Below are positions 1 to 8,725 of a DNA stretch of 64,000 nucleotides, piece by piece. Positions within the stretch are counted from its first letter, which is position 1. Every line of letters begins with the position of its first letter. Position numbers and translations under genes: made by a program. Below the pieces are notes generated by a model. That model did no database searches. It was not told the DNA's origin and was given only the letters and a program-made list of their open reading frames with translations. Source of the DNA: a virus. Location: positions 23,831 to 87,830 of IMG/VR virus record IMGVR_UViG_3300028840_004242. One strand, written 5' to 3'.

Positions 1-471
1 GCAGGGTGTGCTGTTGGAGATCTAATAAAAGAGTTTGACAAAAGAAAGATAATGTGCTATGGGATAGAGGGTACGGATAATGTAGTTCCCTACCTTTTGG
101 TTCCTAAAGATAAAGTTTTCATCAAAGACCTGAGACTTCCACTTAACTTAGGTCTAAGTTTTGATCTTGCAATTTGTTTAGAGGTAGCAGAGCATATAGA
201 TGAAGAGTGTGCAGATCAATTTGTTGAGAATTTAACCAATCTCTCCAAAAGAGTTCTAATTTCAGCCGCTCCTCCTGGACAAGGAGGTCACGGTCATGTC
301 AACTGTCAGCCTTACACCTATTGGGTATTCAAGTTTGTTAATAGAGGTTTTATTAACGGGCAATCTATTCAGGATAGAGTAAAGAATCTGTTAAAACCTT
401 GGAAAGACAAGAAAGGAATCAAAGCCTATTACGATAACATGATGTATTTTGAAAGGATAAAGCCGTTTTGA
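1..471 (+). CDS. Class I SAM-dependent methyltransferase, 5' end outside window
   Basis: The frame is open from the left edge to the TGA at 469-471, so the true start is missing. The visible part begins with a glycine loop (AGCAVGD) and an acidic strand end (YGIEGTD), matching motifs I and II of a Rossmann-fold methyltransferase, and DLAICLEVAEHI fits motif IV of the Methyltransf_11/23 type. The substrate is unknown. It overlaps the next gene by 4 bases (TTGA) and heads a run of transferase genes ahead of the fibre genes, so modification of a sugar or virion protein is plausible (inference). Confidence 0.75.
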   Translation, partial: AGCAVGDLIKEFDKRKIMCYGIEGTDNVVPYLLVPKDKVFIKDLRLPLNLGLSFDLAICLEVAEHIDEECADQFVENLTNLSKRVLISAAPPGQGGHGHVNCQPYTYWVFKFVNRGFINGQSIQDRVKNLLKPWKDKKGIKAYYDNMMYFERIKPF

Positions 472-1097
472 GGAAGTTTGTTTTTGTTCATATACCTAAA
501 TGTGGAGGCACTTCTTTTAATATTACGGTAAGGGAAAAGTTTAAAGATAAGATATTTAGGGATCGTCATTTTAGGAAAGACAGATACTTGGGAATGATAA
601 AATTTACTGATAGGTCTGAAAAGGGTTACCCTGGTGGTTTTGACGAAAACTACCATGTAGGCGTTATTGGTCATTTTACAGCCAATAAGTATAAGCATTT
701 AGGGTGGCCTATGATTACTTTCCTTAGGGATCCTGTAGACAGATTGATTTCCTATTACTCTGTTTGGAAGCACGGGGCTGAGGGAATTAAATCAAAGAAT
801 ATATTTTGGTTCGCCCGTCAATTTCCTAACTATATGCATCTAATGACAGGCGGGGATTTAGATCAATTTGCTTTTGTAGGTATTACAGAGAGGCATGAAG
901 AAAGTATGAGAATAATAGAAAAGATTTTGGGATTTGAAATCATACATAAGATGCATGCCAACAGAACTCCTGGTAGGAAGAAGTTTAGGTTTAGTGGACG
1001 TACCAGGAGAATACTTGATGAAATAAATCAAGAGGATAGAAGTATTTACAATGAGGCATTAAGTAGGTTTGATATAATGGCTCAAAGATATCTATAG
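468..1097 (+). CDS. Sulfotransferase-like protein
   Basis: 209 residues from a TTG start that overlaps the preceding stop. FVHIPKCGGTSF near the N-terminus matches the 5'-phosphosulfate-binding loop of the Sulfotransfer_2 family, and FLRDPVDRLISYY about 80 residues later matches the 3'-phosphate-binding motif that grips PAPS. The expected reaction is transfer of sulfate from PAPS to a hydroxyl, often on a sugar. It sits between a methyltransferase and glycosyltransferases, which suggests it decorates the same glycan. The family is unusual in phages. Activity and acceptor are inferred only. Confidence 0.72.
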   Translation: MRKFVFVHIPKCGGTSFNITVREKFKDKIFRDRHFRKDRYLGMIKFTDRSEKGYPGGFDENYHVGVIGHFTANKYKHLGWPMITFLRDPVDRLISYYSVWKHGAEGIKSKNIFWFARQFPNYMHLMTGGDLDQFAFVGITERHEESMRIIEKILGFEIIHKMHANRTPGRKKFRFSGRTRRILDEINQEDRSIYNEALSRFDIMAQRYL

Positions 1098-1105
1098 GAG
1101 GTATC

Positions 1106-1834
1106 ATGATAGATGTTACAATCACAGCTTGCAGAAGGCGTGAATTACTATTCAAGACTCTTAATTCTTTTTTAGAAAACCTTTTATGGAACCATGACTT
1201 TAGAATTATTATTAATGTGGATCCTGTAGGAGTAAATGAGGACAGCTATAAGTCGATAGAATTATGCTATTGGTTCGCAGAACCCGTTATTGCTCGCTGT
1301 CCAGCAGAGCCTAATTTTAGTGATGCTTTTAAGTGGTGTTGGGATCAGGTAGAAAATAATTGGATCTTACAACTGGAAGACGATTGGGAATTGTTGCAAA
1401 GGGTGGACTTACGACATATGATGGGAATATTAGAATCATATCAAGATCTTGCACTTCTGCGCCTACCTCAGTTTAAGTGTGGCAAGGATGGTATGAAGAA
1501 CTGGGATCGTTGGTTTCCCTGGAATGGCACTTATTATGAATGCCCAGAGGAAATTAAACAAGCAGTAGGTTTCTGTGGTCATCCTTCCCTTATAAAGGGA
1601 TCCTTCGTTAAAGCCTGTCGCCAACATCTACTCACCGATCGTAATCCTGAAAAGCAATTTCATGGGGGTAATGAAGCATTGGTAAACGAGGTGATGCATT
1701 GGAAGTATGGGGTATATGGTCATCCAGGAGAGCCTAATTATATACGAGATATGGGGAGGGAGTGGGCTGTTAAGAATGGATGGAAAAAGAAAGGTAATAA
1801 AGCTCACTTTATGATATGGGAAAAGGAAGAATGA
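1106..1834 (+). CDS. GT-A type glycosyltransferase-like protein
   Basis: 242 residues, preceded by a strong AGGAGG. The N-terminus (IDVTITACRRRELLFKTLNS) has the strand-helix opening of GT-A enzymes, and LQLEDDWEL around residue 92-100 supplies a DxD-like acidic cluster expected to bind the metal and nucleotide sugar. It ends in ATGA overlap with the next glycosyltransferase, so the two are probably co-translated. Donor and acceptor sugars cannot be read from the sequence. Confidence 0.65.
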   Translation: MIDVTITACRRRELLFKTLNSFLENLLWNHDFRIIINVDPVGVNEDSYKSIELCYWFAEPVIARCPAEPNFSDAFKWCWDQVENNWILQLEDDWELLQRVDLRHMMGILESYQDLALLRLPQFKCGKDGMKNWDRWFPWNGTYYECPEEIKQAVGFCGHPSLIKGSFVKACRQHLLTDRNPEKQFHGGNEALVNEVMHWKYGVYGHPGEPNYIRDMGREWAVKNGWKKKGNKAHFMIWEKEE

Positions 1835-2742
1835 AGGTACTTTATCTTTTTCACAAAGGAGCGAATGGATATTATCTTGAGAATGTAGTAAGGGAAATGA
1901 ATTTATTTCCAGATATATCTTCCTCCATAGTTTACTTTTCAAGATTTAAGGAAAGTATGTTAGAGGAAGATTATGATGTACTTATTTATGAAACTTTTCC
2001 TGATGAGTACAATCCTAAAAAGTTTAATAAGGAAACGGTGGACTATTTTGATAACATATTCTTAAAGTTTAAAGGGGTTAAGATACTACACGACACCCAT
2101 GATGATGGTAACAAGGATGGATACACTAGATTTGATGATATAACTCCTTACCCTCCAGTTATAAAAGCATTTACAGGTAAGTACTACCCTAAAATTGATT
2201 ATGTAATATTGAATACCAGTTTAAGTTTGTCTGATGCTAAGGTGTATAGAGATGAATTCGATAGGGACATTTCAATAAGTTTCAAGCATGGTCAAATAGG
2301 AGTTGAATATTATCCTCATTATGTTAGGGAGTCGGTTCGTAAAATATTGAAAGTTAATAAAGATCTTCCTGATGTTAGTTATAAAAGGGTGGAAGGTAGA
2401 GAGAATTATATTCAAGAATTAAGAAGAACTCTAATAAGTGTGGGCTGCTGTGGTTTTGGACAGTATTCAGGATCTTACGCAGATTGCTTAAAAGCTGGTG
2501 CTTTGCTGTATGCTCATTGTTCCTTGGAGGATATCCACTTTCTGCCTAATGAAGATTTAGTAGATGGGGAAGATTATATATCTTGGAACTCCCATAATTT
2601 TCATTCTAAACTTAAATGGTTATTAGATAATCCTTTATTGATAGATCGGGTTAGGAAGAATGGGAGAGAAAAGTTCAAGAAATCTTTTAGCTATGATAGG
2701 TCTGCAATTAAATTGATAAATTATTTAAAGAAGGAGGTATGA
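1831..2742 (+). CDS. Glycosyltransferase-like protein (GT-B, group 1 style)
   Basis: I place the start at ATG 1831 (MKVLYLFHKG), which overlaps the previous stop as ATGA; an upstream ATG at 1816 would add only five residues. The N-terminal Rossmann-like half is followed by a C-terminal segment with GSYADCLKAGALLYAHCSLE and a terminal DNPLLIDRVRKNGREKF stretch typical of Glyco_trans_1_2 proteins. It is the second of three glycosyltransferases in this block. Sugar specificity is unknown. Confidence 0.65.
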   Translation: MKVLYLFHKGANGYYLENVVREMNLFPDISSSIVYFSRFKESMLEEDYDVLIYETFPDEYNPKKFNKETVDYFDNIFLKFKGVKILHDTHDDGNKDGYTRFDDITPYPPVIKAFTGKYYPKIDYVILNTSLSLSDAKVYRDEFDRDISISFKHGQIGVEYYPHYVRESVRKILKVNKDLPDVSYKRVEGRENYIQELRRTLISVGCCGFGQYSGSYADCLKAGALLYAHCSLEDIHFLPNEDLVDGEDYISWNSHNFHSKLKWLLDNPLLIDRVRKNGREKFKKSFSYDRSAIKLINYLKKEV

Positions 2743-2743
2743 A

Positions 2744-3619
2744 ATGAATTATTGCAATCCAGAAGGTTTCCGTAATGAGATTAAATTATTAAGGGAACAG
2801 GGAAGAGATAAGTTCTTTAGTTGGTTTGATGGACCTAAAGGTGAAAATGAAACTACGGATGCGGCTTTTGAAAAGGCAGAGGATGTTTTCAACAGGCTTA
2901 TGCTTCCAAGTGCCAAAAAGTATCTTAAGAAACTTAATACCAAGACTTCTTTAGATATAGGTTATGGAAGTGGTGGACAAGTTTTGGCTGCCTCATTGTA
3001 TTTTGACAAGGCATATGGTTTAGATGTTCATGAAGAAGCCGACTTTGTTATGGAAGAACTCAATAAGAGGGGAATTAAGGACGAAGAGGTAGAATTAGTA
3101 GTAGGAGATGGTAAAACAATTCCACTTCCAGAAGAGAGTATTGATTTTGTCCACAGTTGGGTTACGTTTATGCACTTAGGAACGGTGGAAAATATCAGAA
3201 ATTATTTGAAAGAGGTTTACCGTGTTATGAAACCAGGAGGAGTTGGAGTAGTTTTCTTTTCCAGAATGCTAAGGTCAGCTCTTCACCAGCCTTGGTCTGA
3301 GGTACTGAAAGACATCGAAAAGGAGAAAGAAGGACCAGGATATCGTGAAGGCGGACCTAAAACTAAAGTTCGTGGCATTAACATACAGATGTCAATGTGG
3401 TATATGGAAGACTTGGCAAAGAGTACAGGATTTGATTTATTAGATAGAACGGGGTCCTGGGATATGATACACAAGCGCAGGTATTTTTTTGGTCAGTATG
3501 GTATCGTATTTAGAAAACCCTCTACCAAATCTTCTACCACTTCTAAAAGTGTATCAAGCACAGATGTTGAAAGTACTCCAGCAAGACCCAGAAGGAAATT
3601 GTTTAGTGGAAATAAATAA
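2744..3619 (+). CDS. Class I SAM-dependent methyltransferase
   Basis: 291 residues with a strong AAGGAGG and one base after the previous stop. LDIGYGSGGQVLAAS (around residue 69) is motif I, the acidic end of YGLDVHEE is motif II, VVGDGKTIPLPEESIDFVHS is the motif III/IV region and MKPGG is the typical post-motif turn of Methyltransf_11/25 enzymes. The last 35 residues are Ser/Thr-rich and look disordered. It probably methylates a sugar, as methyltransferases in glycan gene blocks often do (inference). Confidence 0.8.
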   Translation: MNYCNPEGFRNEIKLLREQGRDKFFSWFDGPKGENETTDAAFEKAEDVFNRLMLPSAKKYLKKLNTKTSLDIGYGSGGQVLAASLYFDKAYGLDVHEEADFVMEELNKRGIKDEEVELVVGDGKTIPLPEESIDFVHSWVTFMHLGTVENIRNYLKEVYRVMKPGGVGVVFFSRMLRSALHQPWSEVLKDIEKEKEGPGYREGGPKTKVRGINIQMSMWYMEDLAKSTGFDLLDRTGSWDMIHKRRYFFGQYGIVFRKPSTKSSTTSKSVSSTDVESTPARPRRKLFSGNK

Positions 3620-3630
3620 AGCATAGTGAA

Positions 3631-3675
3631 GCATTAAGCAAGCACAGTTCGTGCAGAATTCGTCAAATATCAGCG
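3631..3675 (+). repeat. Dispersed 45-bp repeat, copy 1
   Basis: First of four copies of an intergenic element whose core reads TTCRTGCAGAATTC followed by RKCAAAT and, upstream, CATTAAGCA. The other copies are at 24,636-24,682 (minus), 43,987-44,030 (minus) and 48,476-48,519 (plus). This copy lies in the 120-base gap before the next glycosyltransferase gene and points the same way. Function is unknown; see findings. Confidence 0.8.
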
Positions 3676-3741
3676 TCAATTTTAACGTGTAATTACATGA
3701 CTTTACGACAATCTCGCAGGAGAAGAAAGGAATACGATAAA

Positions 3742-4713
3742 ATGGCAGAACTTTCAGTAATTATACCGTATGTAAATGAATATCCACAGCTGATATTCAC
3801 TTTGCAATCCATCGCAGGAGAGCTGCGTGACAGGGTAGACTTCGAGATCGTAGCAGTAAACAATTATTGTGATCAATTTGTGAATCAAAGAAAGACTCAG
3901 AACCTACCTTGGGAAGAGGATAAGGGAGCCGAAGCCATTAAAGCTACAGCTCAGAAACAGAACCCATGGTTGAAACATGCAGAGTATTCTGAAAGGCTGT
4001 CCCATTGGAATGCCAAAAGGGTGGGTGTTAAGCACAGCACTGGTGATTATTTATTTTTTGTGGATTCACACGTTATCCTTGCTCGTGACAGCCTTTATGG
4101 TATGCTCCAGTACTATAAGCAGAATGAGGAAAAGATAAACGGATCAATGCACTTACCACTCACTTATAAAATATTAGAATCTCGTAGGTTGATATACAAA
4201 CTTAATGTTGAGTGGTTTGAACATGGGTTACTTGACTACAAATTCACACCCTGTCGTGTAGACAAAGGAGATCCTTTTGAGGTTCCCTGCATGAGTTGTT
4301 GTGGAGTACTCGTATCAAGAAAAGTATATGAAGCATTAGGAGGTTGGTCTCCTGAGCTTGGTATATATGGAGGAGGTGAGAACTTTTTTAATTTTACCCT
4401 ATCCGTTTTGGGAATGAATAAATGGATCTATCCTAATGGTACTTGTTTCCATCATGGTGAAAGGAGAAGCTATCATTACCTTTATGATGACTATGTACGC
4501 AATAAGCTCATCGCTTGTTACCTTTATGGAGGAAGGGATTATGCACTCAAAGCTATTAATGGGGGTCTCAAGGGGAAACCTGAAGTTCTTCACTCTATTT
4601 ATAGGAATGTAGACCTGAAATGTCGCCGCCACAGAGATCATATTCAAAGGCGTCAAAAGGTCAGTATAGAGGATTGGGTAAAGAAGTGGATGCCCCCAGA
4701 CGCTTCTGCCTGA
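3742..4713 (+). CDS. Family 2 glycosyltransferase
   Basis: 323 residues from ATG 3742, chosen because an AGGAGAAGAAAGGA ribosome site precedes it and the protein then opens with the classic GT2 strand (AELSVIIPYVNE). FFVDSHV around residue 108 is the metal-binding DxH/DxD, and SRKVYEALGGWSPELGIYGG resembles the acceptor-side GGxxxx motif of GalNAc-type GT2 enzymes. The resemblance to the GT27/polypeptide GalNAc-transferase end of GT2 is notable because the fibre gene downstream is Ser/Thr-rich. Specificity remains inference. Confidence 0.8.
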   Translation: MAELSVIIPYVNEYPQLIFTLQSIAGELRDRVDFEIVAVNNYCDQFVNQRKTQNLPWEEDKGAEAIKATAQKQNPWLKHAEYSERLSHWNAKRVGVKHSTGDYLFFVDSHVILARDSLYGMLQYYKQNEEKINGSMHLPLTYKILESRRLIYKLNVEWFEHGLLDYKFTPCRVDKGDPFEVPCMSCCGVLVSRKVYEALGGWSPELGIYGGGENFFNFTLSVLGMNKWIYPNGTCFHHGERRSYHYLYDDYVRNKLIACYLYGGRDYALKAINGGLKGKPEVLHSIYRNVDLKCRRHRDHIQRRQKVSIEDWVKKWMPPDASA

Positions 4714-4847
4714 CCAGAAAGTTATTCTATAAAATAAGGGTGAAGATACAACAGGATGAGGAATTGGAAGATTATCAGAAACGTAAATTAATCTATTTGC
4801 TTGACTTTGTGATTGAGTCAAGATTTAACAAGGGAGGTAAAAAATGA
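4620..4847 (+). CDS. Small hypothetical protein, start uncertain
   Basis: A 75-codon frame overlaps the end of the glycosyltransferase by 94 bases and the start of the next gene by 4 (ATGA). The part beyond the glycosyltransferase is charged and helical (QQDEELEDYQKRKLIYLLDF). A shorter version from GTG near 4738 would avoid most of the overlap. No recognisable family; it may not be expressed. Confidence 0.4.
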   Translation: MSPPQRSYSKASKGQYRGLGKEVDAPRRFCLTRKLFYKIRVKIQQDEELEDYQKRKLIYLLDFVIESRFNKGGKK

Positions 4848-5272
4848 AAAAATCTATTTATGTAGTAATTCTGTCATTGGTAATTATTTTTAGTGCTTAC
4901 GCATTAGATTGGCAAAAAACCAACCAGGCAACTGTTGCCTGGGATGCTGTAACTACCTTGGAGGATGGTACAGTAATACCTGCTGGAGATGTAATTAAGT
5001 ACAATGTCTACCTGGCTAATTTTAAGACCGATCCTAACAAAGAGAATCCTTCTTTGCTCACTACTACACCTATTGTTGATTTACAATATGTTATTACTTT
5101 GAATACCGAAGGTCGCTATTTAGTAGGTGTTAGTGCTGTTAGGTTTGATTCAGAAGGAACTTTATTAGAAGAGAGTGAGGTTAACTGGTCGGATACTAAT
5201 GGGGAATATACGCCAAACCCTTTCGGTATCGTGCATCACGTTCCACCGGGCAAGCCGAAGAACTTGAGGTAA
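4844..5272 (+). CDS. Secreted fibronectin III-like small protein
   Basis: 142 residues. Residues 1-20 are a signal peptide (KK then a long hydrophobic stretch ending AYA). The rest is beta-rich with VAWDAVTTLEDGT, IKYNVYLA and GRYLVGVSAVR, the strand pattern of a single fibronectin type III-like domain. The signal peptide suggests export before lysis or insertion in the host envelope, which is unusual for a protein encoded beside fibres. It could alternatively be a virion surface protein whose hydrophobic end is internal to the particle. Confidence 0.6.
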   Translation: MKKSIYVVILSLVIIFSAYALDWQKTNQATVAWDAVTTLEDGTVIPAGDVIKYNVYLANFKTDPNKENPSLLTTTPIVDLQYVITLNTEGRYLVGVSAVRFDSEGTLLEESEVNWSDTNGEYTPNPFGIVHHVPPGKPKNLR

Positions 5273-5321
5273 CAAAAGAGCTTATAGAAAGTTCCAGTTG
5301 TTTTATCAATACGGTGATTAA

Positions 5322-8300
5322 ATGAGACTTGTAAAATCAGAAGAACAAAACCCTCAGGATTATTTTCTGCAAAGTGGAGTCGATGAACAGGGTGATCCGA
5401 TTTACAAAGATGTAAATCAAGAAGTCACAGACTATGCACCCGCCAAGGCTTTCCGCAAAAAGGTGTTCGATGGGACTGCCGACATCGTGGTCCTGTCGAA
5501 CACGATTCAGATTTATTGGAAAGGTAACCTTGTAGCTGAAGCCCAGCTTGAAGGGCAGGTAGAAATATCACCCAACAACTGGCAAGGGCAGTTGTTTTCT
5601 TTTGCTGATTCCAACGTGCAGAAGATAACTGAGATTGAAACAGACGAAGGTACGGTTCCAGTGACTCCATTTTTCAGGTGTTATGTAGTCAAAGACATTC
5701 CGGCACTTGGTATAACTGATGCGGTTTTCGGCATGGATGTTCACTGGGCTTTTAAAAACACCAAGCTATCGTTTTATCTGGACACGCCAGGTTTCAATGC
5801 CCGAATCCGTTGGCAATGTAGGGTTAAGGATTCAGCTTTGCGATGGGTTGATGAATCTGATCCATTGTTTCCTGTTGTTCATAAAGGCTTGTGGTTTTCT
5901 GTTTCAGACTATGAGGGCAATGTCAATCATGGATCACAGGGAGACCCAGAACCAGGATGGACTCAGCATTGGTGGACATTTGAGCCGGATGGAAAACAAA
6001 TAGACGTTGCAGACGCAAGGACTCCACTTGAACGCTATGAGCAAGGCGTGGGGCTTGTGGTTGATCCGTATTTGTCAATCGAAGAATCCGGCAGCACAGT
6101 AACAGTTTATTGTGATGGATTTAGTATATTATTTGATCCGACAGAAACTGGTGGTTTAAATTGTGACAACAATAGTGCGACTACATGGAATTATTATTAT
6201 CCCGCTCAAGTCGTTGTTTCTTCAGGTGTCTACAATTTAGGATACGACCCAAATTCAATTATAGAAATAATTGAATCAAATGCAAACAGGGTAGTTTTGA
6301 GATTTAGAGGAAACTTTTATAATTCAACTCCTACTGTATTGACCAATTCAGATTCCATTGAAATTTATCTTTATATTTATTCAGACCGTATTGTGCAGCA
6401 CAGTAAATGGATAACTTCTGGTGGAAATATTAGTATTGATAGCAATGGTCAAAATGGCTTCCCTATGAATTATATAGGAAGTGGAGTTTTAACGAACGAT
6501 ACAGCAATTTATGAAAATGGTGGCTCTGAATCAACAGGTACAGGAGAGCATGGGAGTGCTGACTATGTTGGAATTGATGCTGATGAGCTGGATCATATTT
6601 TAATTAACTTATCGGAATCATCAACAGGAGGCAGTTTAAGCCAATATCATAGTAGTACAAGGCAATATCGAATAGGGTGGGATAACTGCACTATTGAGCC
6701 AGGTACACATGAGATTGTAAATGTTTGGATATTTGATACAGAAGACCGCGAAGGCTCCACAAAAATCTATGACTCCACTGACCGCCTTGCAATGGGTGAT
6801 CAATATAAAGACGCCATCTTGGATCAAAGCCCAAGCAAAGGTGATGATGTCACCGACATGATTTTACCGGCAAGGATTTCAAGCGGCACCCTGCATTCAG
6901 ATGGAGCACACCATTATGAGGTGGATACAAACGATGCAGTTAAATTGACTTTAGATACAACCCGCATACGCCCTGCATTTGCAATTCATGATTGGCCTTT
7001 TCAGTATGGAACCGTGGCAAGCCCGACAGATATTTTGCTGTGCCATTTAAAATGTGATGAGAACGCCGCAAGCCCCACTCTTACAGATCAAACTGCAAAC
7101 AATGCAGATGGCACTTGGAGCAACATTTCAGATGGAAGTGACAGGAATACCAACACAAGTGGAGATTCTGTTCAGGTGTTTGGCAGGGGTAGGAATTTGG
7201 ATACTCAGGACGGTGCTGGACATATTGAAATGACATTTGGAAGCGGGACTGTACATGATAATGCGTTTTTTTGTCGTGGGTCACTTATGATAAAACTTTT
7301 ACCCCAATTTGATTATGATACAGTTGATGGACAAGGTCTTTTTGAACTCTACATAAGTAGTGATGATTATTTTACATGCATTTATAATCCAACGCCTGAT
7401 AATTGGAATACAGGTGGTTCCGTTGGAGGATCAGCTATTTGGCAAGGTTCAGCACCACAAACTTATGATAATTATAGTCTTAAAAGATGTCATGTGATTT
7501 TATTTTCATGGGATCTTTTAAGGCATGAGTGGTTTATTTTTTATGATGGGGTATGTGCAGCAAGTAAAATTAATACTGGAACAGCTGGATCAGGCGATCC
7601 TGTAAATTTCGAGATTGGTTCAAGAATAAATCGTACTTATCCTGCTGATATAATCATTGACGATGTCAAAACCTTTAGTGAGTGTCTGCTGCCCTTCGGT
7701 GCCTACTTCATCGGCAACGGCGAAGGGCTGTTGGCAGACATTAACAACCCACATGCTGATTTGACTTTTTTCTGGGATTGTCAGGCATCAGGGGCGGGGG
7801 CAGCCAAGGGTGGTGCAAACCTCGGCACGAATTATACAGTCACCCTGAATGGGTCAGGTGTGCTGACAACCGCCGATAAGATTATTGGAACAAAAAGTTT
7901 TGACACTACGGCAGAGGGGAGCCACTCAGCTTCATTTTCAATAGATGCAAATAATTTTGATGGCAGCTATGGGCGAATAGGTATGTGGGTTAATTTTCAG
8001 ACTGTCACAGCATCCAAGTACTTTTTAGGGTTTGGAGATGCAACAGATTATATAGATTTGTATATAAGTGCGAGCAGTTATTTCTATGCTATCTGGCAAT
8101 CTGATGGAGTAACAAGATATTTGGCAAGCACATTAACGCCAACAGCAGGAGTATGGTACTGGGTTGAACTTGCTTGGGATGATTCAGATTATATAGATTT
8201 CTATGTAAATGGAATCTTATTAGATCATGAAGATTCAGGTGGAAGTTGGTCAAAGACGACAGGAACAATGTATCTGGGTGCAGATGAAAGTGGAGCAAAT

Positions 8301-8411
8301 TCTGCTGACTGTCTGATCGGGGCTTTTTATATAACCAAGGACAGATTTACACCACAAATCTGGACGGCATTTGGCAAGCCGCTGCATGTGCCGCTGGTGG
8401 ACTTACAATGA
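5322..8411 (+). CDS. Tail fibre or appendage protein with lamin G-like domains
   Basis: 1,029 residues. The first 300 residues are beta-rich without a recognised family. The C-terminal half carries two concanavalin/lamin G-type jelly rolls, about residues 565-790 (opening ILLCHLKCDEN, with IDDVKTFSECL at the end) and about 810-1025 (LTFFWDC, then VWYWVELAWDDSDYIDFYVNG). Such domains bind glycans, so it is likely a host-recognition protein. It overlaps the next gene by 4 bases (ATGA) and is directly before the giant repeat protein, suggesting they are made and assembled together. Confidence 0.75.
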   Translation: MRLVKSEEQNPQDYFLQSGVDEQGDPIYKDVNQEVTDYAPAKAFRKKVFDGTADIVVLSNTIQIYWKGNLVAEAQLEGQVEISPNNWQGQLFSFADSNVQKITEIETDEGTVPVTPFFRCYVVKDIPALGITDAVFGMDVHWAFKNTKLSFYLDTPGFNARIRWQCRVKDSALRWVDESDPLFPVVHKGLWFSVSDYEGNVNHGSQGDPEPGWTQHWWTFEPDGKQIDVADARTPLERYEQGVGLVVDPYLSIEESGSTVTVYCDGFSILFDPTETGGLNCDNNSATTWNYYYPAQVVVSSGVYNLGYDPNSIIEIIESNANRVVLRFRGNFYNSTPTVLTNSDSIEIYLYIYSDRIVQHSKWITSGGNISIDSNGQNGFPMNYIGSGVLTNDTAIYENGGSESTGTGEHGSADYVGIDADELDHILINLSESSTGGSLSQYHSSTRQYRIGWDNCTIEPGTHEIVNVWIFDTEDREGSTKIYDSTDRLAMGDQYKDAILDQSPSKGDDVTDMILPARISSGTLHSDGAHHYEVDTNDAVKLTLDTTRIRPAFAIHDWPFQYGTVASPTDILLCHLKCDENAASPTLTDQTANNADGTWSNISDGSDRNTNTSGDSVQVFGRGRNLDTQDGAGHIEMTFGSGTVHDNAFFCRGSLMIKLLPQFDYDTVDGQGLFELYISSDDYFTCIYNPTPDNWNTGGSVGGSAIWQGSAPQTYDNYSLKRCHVILFSWDLLRHEWFIFYDGVCAASKINTGTAGSGDPVNFEIGSRINRTYPADIIIDDVKTFSECLLPFGAYFIGNGEGLLADINNPHADLTFFWDCQASGAGAAKGGANLGTNYTVTLNGSGVLTTADKIIGTKSFDTTAEGSHSASFSIDANNFDGSYGRIGMWVNFQTVTASKYFLGFGDATDYIDLYISASSYFYAIWQSDGVTRYLASTLTPTAGVWYWVELAWDDSDYIDFYVNGILLDHEDSGGSWSKTTGTMYLGADESGANSADCLIGAFYITKDRFTPQIWTAFGKPLHVPLVDLQ

Positions 8412-8725
8412 GCAAAGGAAAATGGAAAATATATTACACCGACAGTAGCTTTAACGACGAACAGGGCTCCCCTAGGGAGGCACCGTTCTGGGACGTGCAA
8501 GACATTATTCAGTATGATTTGCACACCGAGAGAAAATATCACCAGAACGGTAGCGACTGGTATATTTTCCAAGACGGCTTCTGGGTGGGTGTGGACATGA
8601 TAGGTTTAATTGACTACATGGCACATTATAAGGGAGAAATAATCGTGAAGGCGGGGCGCACCATACCCTCTAAACAATGGCAAAAAATATTCGATACGGC
8701 AAGGAAAGACCCGTACATTAAATGA
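8408..8725 (+). CDS. Hypothetical protein between fibre genes
   Basis: 105 residues, aromatic-rich and soluble (KIYYTDSS, GSDWYIFQDGFWVGVD, SKQWQKIFDTA). It overlaps both neighbours by 4 bases, so translation is coupled with the two fibre proteins. I do not recognise a family. A chaperone or minor tail component is possible from position only. Confidence 0.75.
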   Translation: MSKGKWKIYYTDSSFNDEQGSPREAPFWDVQDIIQYDLHTERKYHQNGSDWYIFQDGFWVGVDMIGLIDYMAHYKGEIIVKAGRTIPSKQWQKIFDTARKDPYIK

